Below are positions 6,299-7,527 of a stretch of 7,527 nucleotides of DNA, one piece after another. The notes beneath the pieces are model-generated. The model saw nothing but the letters and a program-made list of their open reading frames with translations. It had not been told where the DNA came from and did no database searches. Every line of letters starts with the position of its first letter. Position 1 is the stretch's first letter. Source of the stretch: Chitinophagaceae bacterium (GTDB lineage Bacteria; Bacteroidota; Bacteroidia; Chitinophagales; Chitinophagaceae); contig DPWF01000266.1 in the NCBI GenBank assembly GCA_003526435.1, positions 1-7,527 on the forward strand, read 5' to 3'. A program made the translations under genes and the position numbers.

Positions 6299-7527
6299 AT
6301 GAATATTTCAGAACTATCATTAAAGCGACCCATCCTGGCAACGGTGATGAATATTCTCATCGTATTGTTTGGGGTGGTTGGATATACATTTCTATCGGTA
6401 CGTGAATACCCGGCCATCGATCCACCCATTGTGAATGTGCGTACGGCTTATGCGGGAGCCAATTCCGATATTGTGGAGAGCCAGATTACGGAGCCACTCG
6501 AAAAATCAATCAACGGTATACCGGGTATCAGAACCATCACTTCATCCAGTTCAAACGGGTCTAGTAATATCACAGTAGAATTCAACATCAACGAAGACCT
6601 CGAAGCGGCGGCCAATGATGTGCGCGATAAAGTGAGCCAGGCCGCAAGAAACCTTCCACAGGATATTGATGCACCACCCGTAGTAAGTAAGGCCGATGCC
6701 AACAGCGACTTCATTGTAATGATGGCCGTACAAAGCCGTACCAAAGGCTTACTTGAACTGAGCGACTATGCCGAGAATGTGCTGGTGGAAAGATTGCAAA
6801 CCATACCTGAAGTAAGTGCCATTAATATATTCGGACAAAAACGGCCAGCCATGCGTATCTGGATCGATCCGGATAAACTGAATGCTTACAATATTTCCTT
6901 TGCCGATATCCGTAATGCACTTAACAGGGAGAACGTAGAAATTCCTTCCGGAAAAATTTACGGAGAGAATACGGAGATGACCATCCGGGCATTGGGTCGC
7001 CTGCAAACAGAAAAAGATTTTCGCGACCTCATCATCTTCGAAGATGCAAGAGGTATTATTCGTTTAAGTGACCTGGCCAAAGTAGAAATTGGCCCCGAAT
7101 CGGAAGAGTTTAGCTGGCGATTGAATGGGGTGAATGCGGTGGGTCTTGCCATCATTCCACAACCCGGAGCCAATTATATTAAAATAGCGGATGAATTTTA
7201 CAAGAGAATAGAAGCCATCAAAAAAAGTCAGAAAGGCGATTTTGAAATGACCACACTGATTGACCAGACGAAAAATGTGCGCAGGTCAATCAAGGAAGTA
7301 GAAGAAACTTTATTGATCTCATTCAGCCTTGTGGTATTGGTGATCTTTTTCTTCTTCCGCAACTGGCTCATCGCCATTCGTCCGTTGATAGATATCCCCA
7401 TCTCATTGGTGGCTACCTTCTTTATTATGTACATCGCAGGATTTTCTGTGAATGTATTAACACTGCTGGGTATTGTACTGGCAACGGGTCTTGTGGTGGA
7501 TGATGGTATTGTGGTAACCGAAAATAT
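6299..7527 (+). CDS. RND multidrug efflux pump, HAE-1 type, N-terminal part (3' truncated)
   Basis: The proton-driven inner-membrane pump of a tripartite efflux system. The frame is open from ATG 6299 to the window edge, giving 409 complete codons of a protein normally about 1030-1060 residues long. The N-terminus ISELSLKRPILATVMN is typical of the family. TM1 spans about 10-34 and is followed by the first porter-domain segment (REYPAIDPPIVNV, then EPLEKSINGIPGIRTITS), which is long and complete. TM2 starts near Leu338, TM3 lies around 364-384, and TM4 carries GLVVDDGIVVTEN, whose Asp401-Asp402 pair corresponds to the AcrB proton-relay aspartates 407-408. The DD pair favours the multidrug (HAE-1) group over the metal (CzcA) group. 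It forms an operon with the adaptor gene; an outer-membrane factor gene would be expected beyond the window. Confidence 0.96.
   Translation, partial: MNISELSLKRPILATVMNILIVLFGVVGYTFLSVREYPAIDPPIVNVRTAYAGANSDIVESQITEPLEKSINGIPGIRTITSSSSNGSSNITVEFNINEDLEAAANDVRDKVSQAARNLPQDIDAPPVVSKADANSDFIVMMAVQSRTKGLLELSDYAENVLVERLQTIPEVSAINIFGQKRPAMRIWIDPDKLNAYNISFADIRNALNRENVEIPSGKIYGENTEMTIRALGRLQTEKDFRDLIIFEDARGIIRLSDLAKVEIGPESEEFSWRLNGVNAVGLAIIPQPGANYIKIADEFYKRIEAIKKSQKGDFEMTTLIDQTKNVRRSIKEVEETLLISFSLVVLVIFFFFRNWLIAIRPLIDIPISLVATFFIMYIAGFSVNVLTLLGIVLATGLVVDDGIVVTEN

Noticed and set aside
6299..7527. Heavy-metal (CzcA-type) RND pump
   Set aside because: The TM4 motif is VVDDGIVV with two aspartates, as in multidrug HAE-1 pumps, rather than the single-aspartate pattern of metal pumps.

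Overview
The window looks like a chromosomal segment of a member of the Bacteroidota, probably a Chitinophagaceae-like organism. This rests on gene families and architectures typical of that phylum (a DUF2723-type membrane protein tail, a carboxypeptidase-regulatory-like secreted protein, a secreted protein ending in a DNGxxDxDT-type beta domain), on the absence of recognisable Shine-Dalgarno sites, and on at least one TTG start that a signal peptide demands. The family placement is inference. All seven genes are on the + strand, and codon and base use look uniform, with no sign of a mobile element, phage, CRISPR array or RNA gene.

Layout: (1) bases 3-929 are the C-terminal end of a large DUF2723-type protein, closed by a clear intrinsic terminator at 954-985. 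(2) 1035-2132 encodes a cytoplasmic von Willebrand A protein with a complete MIDAS but no AAA+ partner in view. (3) 2280-3011 encodes a small cytoplasmic alpha/beta-hydrolase esterase. (4) 3176-3955 and 3981-4976 form a two-gene unit, 25 bases apart, of secreted proteins of unknown function. (5) 5134-6249 and 6299 to the window end are the periplasmic adaptor lipoprotein and inner-membrane pump of an RND (HAE-1 type) multidrug efflux operon. The pump runs off the window after transmembrane segment 4, and an outer-membrane TolC-like gene would be expected downstream.

The genes are mostly ordinary. The unusual part lies between them. The three intergenic gaps at 2133-2279, 3012-3175 and 4977-5133 each hold a long inverted repeat whose arms are degenerate tandem repeats of a 7- or 8-base unit. 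The unit differs in each gap (CTCC-type octamer, ATGG-type heptamer, GCTC-type heptamer), so these are not copies of one element. None is followed by a T-run as a normal terminator would be, although the third has eight Ts in its loop. They are the best candidate here for something undescribed.

No stretch longer than 300 bases lacks a gene.
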